Source: Chamaecrista fasciculata (Eukaryota > Streptophyta > Magnoliopsida > Fabales > Fabaceae). From it: 64,000 nucleotides of DNA. Shown one piece after another: positions 49,865 to 62,018 of this stretch. Each line of letters opens with the position of its first letter. The stretch's first letter is position 1. The position numbers and the translations under genes are program-made. The notes under the pieces are model-generated. The model did not search any database. It worked only from the letters and a program-made list of their open reading frames with translations, and was not told where the DNA came from. The stretch covers positions 64,050-128,049 of the forward strand of contig QANZ01043388.1 in the NCBI GenBank assembly GCA_003254925.1. The letters are read 5' to 3'.

Positions 49865-52800
49865 TTAAAGGAAGTTCCTCTGGAAGTTTCCGGAAGAAAA
49901 CCGTGATGACAAGCCCTCAGCCATGCCTTCTGAATCGAGTTTCACTTTCTGCCTTCCGGCCGTCAGATCATTTTCACGGTCCCAAGGCTTCCAGGGATGC
50001 TGGCCTAACCACTCTTCCTTTTTCTGGGGCTGTTGCTTAGATTTTTTCTTCTTAGAATTGCTAACAACCTCCTCTTGATGCTTCTGCACCAACGATTTCG
50101 ACCGTTTGGCTTTGTTGAATTTGTCCACCAAATCTGCATCTTCACTAGCCTTCTTCTTTTCATCTTGATTGGAGGCAAGTGCAGTAGCCTCGTTGTATGC
50201 CTCTAAATAACTGCCATGTAAGTACCGTTATGGTTATCAAGTTCATCAAACTGTGAGTTCAGAAAAATTGAAGATTCTAGTATGAGAGGGAATAAATACT
50301 TCATCTTAGCTTTCTGGGCTCTGTCTGAAGGAGTGTCGGTCCAAACACTAGTATCACCGCGACCTTCCTTTGTGCCCCGGCTGAACTTAGTCGATTGCAT
50401 AGTCACACCACCGGGCTGAAATAAATAATTATAATCGCAGAAATCAATTGACAGAATCACCAAAAAGATTATTTAGGTTTTTTTTATTCACATAAATTGA
50501 CTGAAATAACTGCTAAACTGATCCAGTGTCAATGTTTTTACTCCACTTTTGGCAGAAAAAGGAAAGAAACAGGACATCAGACTAAATGCAGAGTGATGGA
50601 GTAATATAAATTGTCGCCTTAATTGTGTCAAAAAGTGTGAATTTTAAGGAAAAATCTGTCCATACAGAAGAACGAGACTGGATGCATCAATGCTCTTTTG
50701 TACTTAAGATTTTTCTTTATCTTGTGTCTAACAAGCCAAGAATTGAATAAGTGAAAGAACTCACTTTTCTCTCTGGAGGCAATGTTGTCATCCATTCATC
50801 TCTTTTTTGTGGCACTTGAACCTCAGTCTCCGCCAGAAGCACATCATCACCTTCCATGGAAATACCTGCCAAGGAAGATTTCTAACAATTATATAATGTC
50901 TTAATGAACTTCATAAGTACTATCACCGAATTTCCCACCCCCTGCCCCACTTTAAAAGAAACCAATATAAGCTTTAAATTAAAAGAAATTGCCAACTTTA
51001 TCCTCTTTAATGACAATGGATAAAAAAATATCAGAGATCAGAGGGAAGGATGTGCTGTGCGAATTAAAAACAATAGGAACATGTTTGCTCATGGCGAAGA
51101 TTTTAATCAGACCAGGCATTAACACTTTATGTGTCAGTTTATTGACATACCAGGGATTATTTCAACTTAATCTATTAAATAAGGGCCCATGAATAGTTTT
51201 ATCATAACCTCTAACATACCCTTACACATGAAAGCTCTTAGAACTTGAAATGTGGACAAGGGACAAGTTTATCATACCTTAGTGTTGGAACTTAACTTTA
51301 ATAAAAAAAAAAATTTTTGAGGAGGGGTGTGAGAAAATATCATAGTCTTTACAACTTTGTCACAAAGGCTCTAATACCACTTCAAAGACCATTTCAACTC
51401 AACAGCTTAGAGGCCCATGAATAGTTTTATAATCTCTAACAAAATATAACAGGTACAATTCATGTAAGACTGTCAATGTAACTCCACTAGTGAAGTATAA
51501 TCTCGCAGCTCATGGAATATGAGGGATGCCTAAAAAATTACAGCTAAAGATTTTTTCCTTTTGGTGAACCATAGGTTGCATTTTCTAATCAGAAGAGGGG
51601 ATCAATCTTTCTCTCTCTCTGGGTAATAAAAACAAGGTTAATAGCTTACTCAAGAATGTAAGACAATGTAATACCAAGCACTAAGGCAACAACATCAAAA
51701 TTCATGCACATGTGAGCACATGATCTTATTCTTTTCTTTCATTTCTCCTTTTTACCTCAGGTATGGGGAATATGAGCTTCTCACCTCAACAAAACTCTTT
51801 AGTTAGCCAACTCTCACCTATTCATTTTGCCCCAGATTATACCCCTCATCCGTATTTTAAGGGTATTATGTTAGAAAGTAACCCACAACCGACTTAAGAG
51901 AGAGATCCCCAAAACAGCATCAAGAAGCTCACCTTGTGATCTTCTCCAAAGAGCAGCCTCACGCATAGTTTTCAACTCAGCCTGCAGCAACATGTTACAT
52001 TAATGATAGTCCAGAAATTATAAGCTAAGCCATATAATTAGGTTCTAGTTACCTTAAATTCTTCCTGTTCTTGCTTTTCTTTGATTTTGTCATCCATTGC
52101 CTTCCGCTATACAAAGCACAAAATGTCATCTTGTTAAAAAAAGGTTCAAACATTGCATTGCAGATTTTAAAATCTGTGTCAGAGAGCATAAATCACCTTG
52201 AAAACACATCAGATTACAAGATGCAACAGCATTCAAGTATAAGAAAATTTTATGGAAAAATCTAGACGGTAAAAGGGTAATGTATGAGAAATAAATTTGA
52301 ACACCCAAATGTGCCCCTCAATGTGTGTACCCTTTGCTTTGGTGGATGACTGGACATATTAGGGAGTCACAGACAACTGCTTAATATCAGCAATAATAAA
52401 AAATGAATGAAAGTAATATTATGAAGAAAGATGAAAATACTAAAGTTCTCTTCTATTGTCTTCGTCATCATGTTGCGGTAGTCCAATTACTTAGGTTAAG
52501 TTTTGGTTATGTTTTGCAATTAAAATTTAAAAATTAAAAAGATTTCACCTATCCTGAAACATATAAAAAAATGAACTATCCTTTAACCATTCACCAAGCT
52601 CCATTACACATAAATCTGAAAGCTGTACAGAGACAGCAGCCAACGGAAAGATTCAAAGACACAAATAAAGCAAATAGTAAAGTGCATCAAATCTCATCTA
52701 TTAATCACAAAAGGAAACCTGCAAAGTTAAAACAATATAAAACCACCTTTATATTCATTAGTGAAACATTCTCCAAAAGAGACACACCTTTTCTGGATCT

Positions 52801-55800
52801 TGTAACTCTTTGAAAGCTTTGTTTAACTTAATAAATGCTTGGTGAGCTTGAGGATGAGGGCATTTATCTGGGTGAACCAAAAGTGACATCTTCCAATACC
52901 TGAGGATCATTAAACAAGATAAAATTATACAACAAAATAATTTTGACCAGATTTGTTAAGCTTAAAAGTTGTTTAAGAAAATAATTAAGGAGACTAGATA
53001 GAAGAAACATCCCAAATTCAGATCCTAAGCTCAAACTTTTAAAATAGTACGTGTAAAAACTAGTAAAATTTATGCTGCAGGTAAATAGATCTAGCTTGTA
53101 TTTCGTCCATGACTCAAGTCATTGACTCGTTTAAGTGTTTCTGCACCCAGTCTTAAACCGTAAATTGCACCAAAAGTATATCCTTGTTGTGGCCATTCGT
53201 CCTATTTTTCCACATTATGCTTTCACAGCCCAACATCTTCCATTTTTCCTTTTCTTGGAGTTACAAGCAAACTCCCAAACTGTTTCCAAATTCCTTTCTG
53301 GCTGTATTTAGTATAGGTGGCTTTCTCTACCTTAAGGTAAGAACAATTCAACCATGCTCTAGGTACAGCATAGTAGAATCAGCTTTTAAGTTCATTATCA
53401 AACAAATTTAACAGATAACATTGTACATTTGTACTTTTTGTCAACTAAAAGATTTTATAAATGAGAACATACCTTTTCTTTATGTTATCACTAGACATAT
53501 TATGGTTGACTCCGAGAACATCGTATGGACTGTCAGCCTCAACTTCCATGATTCTTGTGACCTGAGAAGGAATGCCTTCATGTAATTACCAATCAATAAC
53601 AAATATCTAATTTTATAATAGGTCAGCACTCAACAACAAATAAACCCAGTAGGCCAGTACCCAAAGAATCTTTGTTTTTCCTTTTTCAAACTAAGAGCCC
53701 GAAGTATAAAGAGTCAAACTAATAAAACTACAACTGTTGAATATCAACAATAGTAACTCCTTTGTACAAAGAACCCCTGAGCTCTATTGACTAAAAGAGA
53801 GTCATACAAGAACAACAAGGAAAAGCAAAGGAAGTGCAAAGGGATATAATAACATGTATACTCATTAAAAGAAATGGCATGCCACAATAATATGATGGAA
53901 AATTAGTTCGCTTTTTGATCTTTCACTTCAGATCAGGGATGCTAAATATTGACAATTGTTATTAGAAAAAAAGTCATCCATGTCATAGGAGACACTCGAA
54001 AACACAAGTAACCAAATTATAAACTCTGCCTTCAGGATCCCAAAAAGAAGGTCCTCTCTTATAACAGGAAAACTATGCAATAATAATTAAAGATTCTCAA
54101 AATAATTACAGAAAGGGAAAAAACTGGCCTAGGTATAACATTCTTATAATTAGTTACCTCTTCAAAACGTTCTGCGTCATTAGCCATTTCAACTTCAGAA
54201 ACGATAGCAGGAGGTGGAGGACCTATGAATGTTTCATTATCATCATCCAATTCAGCTTCTCTAAGGACATAAGCTTTAAACCATCAGGGAATATCATATT
54301 ATAATCAAATAAAGCAGCCAACAAAGAAACCTAATCAGTTAGTACCGGAGCTCGGCTTGTGCCTCTGTTAATTTGGCAGCAGCAGCAAGTAATTCAGCTG
54401 ATGGCATCGAAGGGCCAATCACTCTGAAGCACAGATAAGCACTAATTAGAGGGCAGTTGATAAGATATGAGCAATTCTGGTATCATTCTCTACTCAAACA
54501 GCAAAGCAATCCACCCAAAACAGAGAAGTGGGTGAGATTGAGCTACAAAATAGCAGATACAAATAAACAATAATAAACTAGATAAGAAATAGAAGGAACA
54601 AATTCTAGCATTCAAGAAGCTAGCCTCCCTAACAGATTTATCAAATTATTCTCTGCTCCAGATCCCTGAATTAAAGAGGCCTATTAGCAAAGAAACTCCC
54701 ATATTTCCCTCTAGTTCCACTATCACCTCCAATCAGTAATCATGATGATTAATTTACTAATCAGGAATGATTCTCTGATTTGCTCTAATAGTTTTCCTCT
54801 TTTTTATACTATAAATCTTAGTCTAATATGAACCTAAGTAGTATTATCACTGGACCCATCAAAACCCAAGGAGAGTAAACACTGAATTATGTGATAAAAG
54901 AAATAAAAAGTGAGCTGGAGGATCTTTCAGATAAAAAGACTTTGTAGAATCGAGAGAAGATATTTCAAGCCACGCATATTATAATTTGAAACAGAAAAAG
55001 ACCTTCTAGGACCAACAGAGTGATCTTCTAAAGGTCCCCTGTCATGATCTTCTACCATCTGCTCACTTCCCACATCTGTTGGAACTGAATGTGTTTCAGT
55101 CACTTCTGGAGGATAAGCTTGCTCCTTTGTGGGTTCTATGTAAGAGTGAATTAAAGAGCCAACAATATCCAAACTGGGACGAGCTTTAGAAGGAAGTAAG
55201 AAAACTCTATCTCCATTCTGCTTAAGATTTAAGGAAAGGAACAGCTTCTTCAGATGTTTCATGAGAGATCTTTCAGATATACCCTTTATGTCAACAGCTT
55301 GCCCATCATCAATCATTTGCAAAAGCTACAAAAGAGACAAAACTGATAAGAATCAAATATATATATGTGTGTGTGCACTACAATACAATTTAGCAGGAGA
55401 AAAACATAGAGAGAGAGAGAGAGATATATAGCTTTTCACATGAGACCGGGCTATCCTGTTTCCTAGAGAAGTGCTAAAGATTATTATTGGGTTAAGTTCA
55501 ACAGTAAGAATTGACAAGCCACAATGGCAAGTGATCACATGTCAGAATAGCGCTTATAGTAACAAATCCAACTTAAGAACTTACCTTTACATTAAGCTGC
55601 TATGGTTAACATCCTTGTGTATAATCACAACTGAGAACGATTGTAATTGCTTTATATACACAAGGATATTAAACATAGCAGCTTCCCCAGTTAATCATCA
55701 AACAAAGCATTTATAACTTTGCCAATGTAAGTAAATATTCCACAAACGTTATCAGAACAATTTCATAAGCCTCTCAAAAATACTATAAATCAAAAACATA

Positions 55801-56204
55801 TACAGAAGTACCTGCTTCAAATCGTTGCCAGCATTAGGAAACTCACTCATCATTTCACGAATCACAGTTTCAGGTTTAACCCTTGATCTCTCTCTCTCCT
55901 CTGAACCACTGCTCGAAGACTGAGACCCATCTTCATCAGACTCATAGACCCTCCTCTTCTTCTTTGTACTCGATTTCCTCTCTCTATCTCTCTTCTTCTT
56001 CCGTCTTTTCTCTTCCTTATCCATCCTTCTCCTTTCTCTCTCTTTCTTGGACCTTACCTCGGTTCTTCTGCGACGGTCCTTTCTATGACGGTGCCGCCGC
56101 TTGGAAGAGTGATCGTCGGAGTCGGAGGAGCTCGACGGAGACGATGACGATGAAGGAGTGGTTGCGTCATCTGAGTCTTGCTTCCTCTTTCTATTATCAC
56201 CCAT
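49865..56204 (-). CDS. DnaJ-domain protein with DUF3752 (GPALPP1-like), nuclear
   Basis: Eleven exons on the minus strand: 55812-56204, 55003-55325, 54346-54423, 54158-54260, 53473-53561, 52788-52899, 52053-52106, 51933-51981, 50765-50865, 50300-50415, 49865-50210; 1764 nt, 587 aa, in frame throughout. Residues 1-110 are Ser-rich then strongly basic (RKRKQDSDD, KRRHRHRKDRRRR, KKERERRR), a nuclear/RS-like tail. A short helical stretch (SERSLMKHLKKLFLSLNL) follows, then GP motifs (VGPRR, IGPSMP, FIGPPPP). The J domain begins at about 305 (SPYDVLGV) with HPD at about 338-340, so it can stimulate Hsp70. The C-terminus (EEWLGQHPWKPWDRENDL, SSRFSSGNFQRNFL) is the DUF3752 end found in GPALPP1. The Arabidopsis counterpart is, as I recall, an uncharacterised DNAJ/DUF3752 protein; a role in RNA processing is only inferred. 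Confidence 0.93.
51155..51445. repeat. Direct repeats in a DnaJ-gene intron
   Basis: GGGCCCATGAATAGTTTTAT...AACCTCTAAC (about 51182-51218) recurs as GAGGCCCATGAATAGTTTTAT...ATCTCTAAC (about 51411-51441). The words GGCTCTAATACCACTTCAAAG and TTCAACTCAACAGCTTAGAG nearby are typical of a dispersed plant repeat. Confidence 0.45.
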
Positions 56205-56509
56205 TTAGGGATTTGAGAAGTTGTGTAAAGCTAGCAAGTCGTTCAGTTGCGCAAAATTGCAGACTCTACGAAGGATTTACCAATGGTGAAGAATAAGATT
56301 CAAAATCACCTCCCTCAATCTCAATTACGGTTTAAAACATAGCTGCGTCCAAAAGAAATTATGATGTAAAAGAAAAATATTTAACAAAGGCCAAAATCTT
56401 TTTACATTAAGGTCATTTCTTTTCTTTTCTAATAAGACCAGAACATAAGAAAAAAAGAAATACATTAGAGTTTAAATAGATTTCGCCCAAAATAAGAAAA
56501 AAAAAAAAG
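56205..56509. promoter_or_regulatory. Upstream region of the DnaJ gene
   Basis: 5' leader and promoter of the minus-strand DnaJ gene. It is bounded by a fold-back element only about 300 bp away, which limits the unique promoter. No specific motif is assigned. Confidence 0.35.
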
Positions 56510-57300
56510 GGTAAATTACACTTTGATACTCTATGATTTGACCTTATTTCACTTTGGTATCCGCAGTTTGAAACTTGACATGTTAGTTTTTGGAGGTTTT
56601 TAACCGTTGCTACCCTCAACTTTTTTTTCCGTCTAATTTTATCGGATATTTGCATCTACCTCTCACGTTCCACAATTAAACACAATTCACTCCAACATTT
56701 AGCTTAATGAAAGATCAAACGCACCTTGTTGTCATTCACACAATCATAATTTCTCACAACTCCCTAAATTTCTCTCAACTCTCTCCATCTTCGTCGATCA
56801 CTGAAAGCCTAAATCCCAGTATTTCTCAGATCGTTTTGGTCTCCGTCTTCGTCTTCGTCTTCCTCAATCGTTTTCGTCTTGGTCTTCCTCAATCATTTCC
56901 TCCAAACCTTGAAGGACTACGAAAACGTGCTGATACCGACGATGCAAAAGGAATTGTGAAGTCAGACGAGATCGATGATTGCAAGATTCAGTGTTTTCTG
57001 GTTTCGTTCGAAGAAGACGAGAGGAGAGTTGAGAGAAATTTCAGATTTGGGAGTTTATGGTTTTCTAGGTTCGTGCGACTAAAGGCTGCGTTTGATCTTT
57101 TAATTAGTTTAAAGTCGGAGGAAATGGGTTTTAAGTGTGGCACGTAAGAGGCATGTGCAAATTTCCTTTAAAATTAGACGGAAAAATAGTAACAATGTGT
57201 TAACGGTCAAAACCACAGAGTACCACAGTGTCATGTTTCAAATCACAGGATACCAATATGAAATATAATCAAACCACAGGATACGAAAGTGTAATTTACC
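56510..57300. mobile_element. Fold-back element (CACTTTGGTACC family), copy 3, with non-repeat core
   Basis: GGTAAATTACACTTTGATAC at the left is inverted to GTATCC...GTGTAATTTACC at the right; about 150-160 bp pair on each side. The core (about 56710-57120) is unlike the arms: richer in GC, with repeated CTTCGTCTTCGTCTTCCTCAA and an open frame on the plus strand (56707-57147, 146 codons) of unknown meaning. The core could be captured host DNA. Confidence 0.65.
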
Positions 57301-57596
57301 TAAAAAAATATGGTGTCTCCTCCTTCTCATTCTCCTTCTCCTTCTTTGAGTCTCCTTGGATAAGCTTGTAAAAAAAGGGGTTTATGAGAGTGTGAGAAAT
57401 AGTAAAGTCCATTGAGTTTTTTTTAAACGGAAACAAGTAGATGGAAATTGACTAGGGACTAAGAGTGGAATTTTTAGAAAATTGAAGGGACCAAAAGTAA
57501 CAAAAAAAACTTGAGGGACCAAAATAGAACTTTGGCCAAAATATTTAAAAAAAACACCAATTTTTCTACAAAACTCTTCATTTTGGATCCAGATTA

Positions 57597-58041
57597 GGGA
57601 TAGCAATTTCACCCCTAAAAAATAGAGTATTGGATATCATACAAGTAGTGAAAAAAAAAAATTATCAAATATCGAGCGGATATAGATATTGCATTATTGC
57701 TTCAACTATCAAATATCTATCTGAAATGAACGAATATTTATGGTACTCAAATTTGATATTCTATAATATAAATATTTTTAATTATTTTATTTTAATTAAC
57801 TAATATTGTCTATCAGATATTTGATATATCCGATTTTTGAATTAGGATATCCTATCTTATATCCATGATTTTTTTTTATATTTCGGGTATTTGTTGGATA
57901 CCATATATCAGATAGCGTACGAATATAGATTCTAATTTTTTAGATACGGGTAGGGTCTAGACTCTAGATATTATATAGGATGAATGGATATTAATACAGA
58001 TAGTGATAAAAACACCAAATACCCAACTCGTTGTCATTCCT
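57597..58041. mobile_element. Palindromic MITE (GGGATAGCAA ends), copy 2
   Basis: GATTAGGGATAGCAA at the left and TTGTCATTCCTAATC at the right are inverted. The body (TTTGATATATCCGATTTTTG, GAATTAGGATATCCTATC) matches 41541-41950. It is more decayed than copy 1. Confidence 0.6.
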
Positions 58042-58209
58042 AATCATATTACTGTCTAGACTTTAAAAATATTTAAATAGACAAAAGCACCTCTTCTTTA
58101 AATTATGAGATAAGTATCAATTGTATCCTTATTCCCTAATTTTTTTTGTGGTTACTTTTACCCTAAATTTTTTACAATTGATTCAATTGTCCCATGAGGT
58201 TTAACGCCA

Positions 58210-59560
58210 TCTAAATCATTAACAAAAAAATGTTGAGATCATAATAACATGGTGGTCGCACACGTCGCGGTGCGCACCAAAAAGACCGGCTAGATATGCA
58301 ATATAATGGACTTGTCGAGTCGTATTCTCTCGAGGACTCCGCGTATATGTAGTTCAAGCGATTCCAAGAAGCCAAATCTAAAGAAAATGCAATAAAACTA
58401 TACACTAAACTTATCAAAATTGGTTTTTAAAAGGGTTGTTTAAAGGACTAAAAGATAAAAATGCAAATCAAAACAAACTAAAAGTTGGAAAGTTCAAAAA
58501 GGGGAAAACACTCGGAGTAATGGATGGATTTGGCTCTCATTGCACACAAAATGATATCGGGAGTTTTGTAAATAGGGACTAAATTGAAATGCCATGAAAA
58601 CTCAGAAAAGTTCAATTAACTTAGTCAATTAGTTCGTAAACAAGCTTCTAATCAATCAAATTAATCAAACCACAATCAAATTAATCACAATTCCTTGAGC
58701 TAGTTCAATCAACAAACATACATTCATCAACTAAGATAAATCACACAATTATCACAACCCGATAGCGAAAAACAACGTAGAGTATCAAATTAATGACTCA
58801 AAGTGTGATACAATAGAGTTCAAACTTAAGAAATATAAACTAAATCATCAATTACATCAGAGTTTCATCAAACTTCAACAACTAAGACAAACCCTAAGAA
58901 GAAAAGATGATAAAGTGTAGAAAAACTCCCTAAGACGATGAAATTGGTGCTCAAGCCTCATCCTCCAAGCTCCAAGCAAGGAATCTAGCCGACCATTGGG
59001 TGAAGAGCAGCTCCTCCAAGTGATTCAGCTATGAATGGTGAAGGAAGATGAAGATAGAAGGTGACAGGAGAGGGGGGGGGGGACGAGTTTGAGGTTTTGT
59101 GAGGTGAGAATGAATGCGTGAATAAGGGTTTTTGATGAATATGGGTCAAGAAGTGACATGGGTCAGTTTAGGGACTTAATTTTGGGTCCCTAGGGCTTGG
59201 CTTTGGGTTAAATGAGTGAGAAATCCGATTGGCCTCATGAAAACACGAATTCAGCATGAAAAAACGCGACTTGGCCGTTGGCTAGCCGCTTCTGTGCATG
59301 CCGGTGGACCAACGGCTAAGGCTTCTATAATTAAGGTCGTTGGCCCGCCAGCAAGGCAAGAGGCGGCTGCCCAACGACTAAGTCTATATAAAAGGTGTTT
59401 TGTCTTCGTTTTGCTCCCGACTTGATTCGGCTTCGATCCCGACCTTCTTCCACTTCAATTCTTGGGTCTTTGGTTCCTCAAAACCAACAATTACATCAAG
59501 ATAAACATGTAAAATCTCAAGGAAAAGATAGATATATTTAAACATTTAAAACCCGAGAGA
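58210..59560. repeat. Degenerate retroelement-like stretch
   Basis: Contains GAGTCGTATTCTCTCGAGGACT at about 58316-58337, like the ...GTATCGTTCCCACGAGGACT... words of widespread plant large retrotransposon derivatives. It also has unusually GC-rich patches (58245-58290; 59250-59380) and a G10 run at about 59071-59080. No intact termini and no gag/pol frame are seen. An open frame at 59216-59425 has no recognisable product. Confidence 0.3.
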
Positions 59561-60357
59561 ATTACACAAAAAGTCGATAAAAGAACCAAAATGCAATTGT
59601 GATCTCAATGCAACAATTATCATATCTAGAGGCCTAAAACAACTAATATAATTTATAAAACATTATAAAACACATCCAAAAACCTCTAAATAGCATGGTA
59701 TAAACCGGCTCGGTAAGTGACTTTTTTTCTTTTTCTTTATTTTTGGGTTAATTATACTACAAAACTTTCACATTCATGTGAATTATATTGTATCCAACAA
59801 AATATAAAAAATTTAGTAACTTCACAAAAAGATTGAAACACAATATTTTTTTTATTTATTGTTTAAAGTTATTAAATATAACATATTTTTTAAAAAGTTA
59901 AATAAAATAATAAGTAAATTAGAATATAAAATGTGATCGATCAAGTCAAGTACTTCAGTCAAATAAATTTGTTAAAACTTGAATCGAATTATATAGAATA
60001 TGCACACTCTTGTCTTGTGAACCATTTTGAAGATAACAATATATACTTGAATTGAGATTTGAAACCATTCAAGTCATGCCAAGAGAAATGGATTTAGGCG
60101 ATTTGGATAAAATTCACAAAATTTCCTCTAGACTAGAGTAGGTTGAGATTGTGTAATTTTTCAGAAAAGATTTTAAAAATATTTGAAATATTTAAATATA
60201 TTCCATCAACTTTTAGTTTTTTTCTTTTTCTATCAAGCCTTTAACTTTTAGTTGGGCCTTAGGTTTATTTATTTATTTATATATAAAAAACAATGAAGAG
60301 TACAAATAAGGCGTCCTCAAAATCATAACAACGATGCATCCCTATCGTTGTGTATCA
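59561..60357. other. AT-rich spacer before the copia LTR
   Basis: Nothing recognisable. The last ~60 bases carry ACAACGATGC...ATCGTTGT, a short inverted repeat next to the LTR. Confidence 0.4.
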
Positions 60358-60992
60358 TGTTGGGAGCCTTAGGTTTATAAAGAAGTTTTGAACTTTATTA
60401 TTGTTTAACACTTATTTTATAGAAGATGAAATCGAGAAATTTTTGACAGAATGACAATGTTGATAATCTATACAAGATATATATATTGAAAGATTTCGGG
60501 CGTACCTTGAATGTTGATTCGAGATACCCACATGAGATACCGGTCACGATGACGAACTCGGAATCACGTTTCACAGCAAATAACACTTTCTCCAAGAGAG
60601 CAAAACTGAGACTGAAAACCAGAGTATTTTCCTCCTTTTTTGAGTACCTTCACACACGCTTCCTTCTCTTTTCTAAGAAAAAAGAAACTGCCTTCCTTCA
60701 GTAAAAATGAAGTCACGTACCTCCCTTTTTTCTCTCCACCTTCCATATAAAATGGAATTTTCTCAACGTGTGTGTGTGGGTTTTTAATATTTTTATATTA
60801 ATAAAAATATTAATGAGATTTATCAAATGAAAATGATATCTTTTAATCACAAAAGATTCTGATACATACCCAAATAAATCTCAACTGCCTTTCATGATCC
60901 TCACAAAAATCCTCTCAATAATAATAAAATATTATTATTTGGATCAAATCTGATTGGGTCCATTCCACCAAGGGTGGACCCATATCCCAACA
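60358..60992 (-). mobile_element. 3' LTR of the copia retrotransposon (635 bp)
   Basis: Read on the minus strand, the LTR starts TGTTGGGATATGG at 60992 and ends GGCTCCCAACA at 60358. TGTTGGGA and TCCCAACA are perfect 8-bp terminal inverted repeats with the TG..CA rule. Immediately before its start is a purine tract (GTGAGTGGGAGA, 61004-60993), the polypurine tract. Inside, TTTTATATGG (about 60750) looks like the TATA box and AATAATAAAG (about 60395-60404) like a polyadenylation signal. Confidence 0.85.
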
Positions 60993-61004
60993 TCTCCCAC
61001 TCAC

Positions 61005-62018
61005 ACTTGGTGGATTGTGGGATAGTCAACAATCTCTTCGTCTTCTCTCATCTTCATACTTAGTGCTTTGCCGTGACCGCGTGGGCATGACGTCTTCTTT
61101 TAGGTACTTGTACTAGAAATCCCTTTTATGGGACCAGCACAAGTAACCTTATCTTTCGTGTAGCTAGAACATAAAAATTATGCCTCAGATGTCCTAGATT
61201 TAACTATATACACTTTTCATGACAAATCTAATCCCTCTCAAGTCAGTGTTTGACTTAGATTGTCTTCCTTGTATACTTAGTATCCACACTTATGACGACA
61301 CAATGTCATAAGGGATATGTCACAGACACTAGCATAGATGTGTATATCGCAGTTAATCTTCCTTTCGCCCAAATATCACTTAGATATGTATCAGTCGCTT
61401 TCCTAGCATAGTACCTTAGACCGTATCACTCATGATCGCAGGAAACAATGCTAAAGTAGCAAACACTAAAACATACCCTCATGGTATTGTCAAAGTTATA
61501 AGGACATCAATGGGAAGATGATTCCTCCCAGGGACTCACACAGCAATGAACCAGGGACCTTTCACTTGCTTCCCTTTTTATGCGGTTCTCTCAACACATG
61601 TGGTATGAAAACACATGCTACGGTGTTACTCTTTTCTTTAAGAGCGTACGTCATTTTAAAGTAATTTATTAACACCGTACAGACTTAAGTATAGATGCTG
61701 TCAGCACCTAAACCCAAATTCTTCAACTCATCCCATGACGTCAATGTTGAAGAGTTTGTTGTCTGGTTACAGGTATCATGGAAGTGGGTTTCCATGTAAC
61801 GGTCCAACTTTATATATAGACCTCATCTTGACTAGCTACACATTAGTCAAGGCGACATGTAGTTTGTGTTTCTTCTCTACCATGTCAGCTCTCTTGGCTG
61901 TTTTACTGGTGAACACAAAAGTCTCATCTTTGTTCACTCCACTTGAGTGTCAAAGGCGGTTGGTCGTGTGAGAGAGCCAACCTTTTCACCTGTACGACAT
62001 ACTAGACATTGTATACGT
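61005..62018 (-). other. Non-coding 3' region of the copia element
   Basis: About 1 kb between the end of the readable RNase H region and the polypurine tract. No open frame of note on the minus strand. Most copia elements have only a short spacer here. Confidence 0.5.

Noticed and set aside
55883..56296. 137-residue plus-strand frame
   Set aside because: Antisense of the charged first exon of the DnaJ gene; low complexity.
59216..59425. 69-residue plus-strand protein in a GC-rich patch
   Set aside because: No recognisable motif; it lies in a degenerate retroelement-like stretch.
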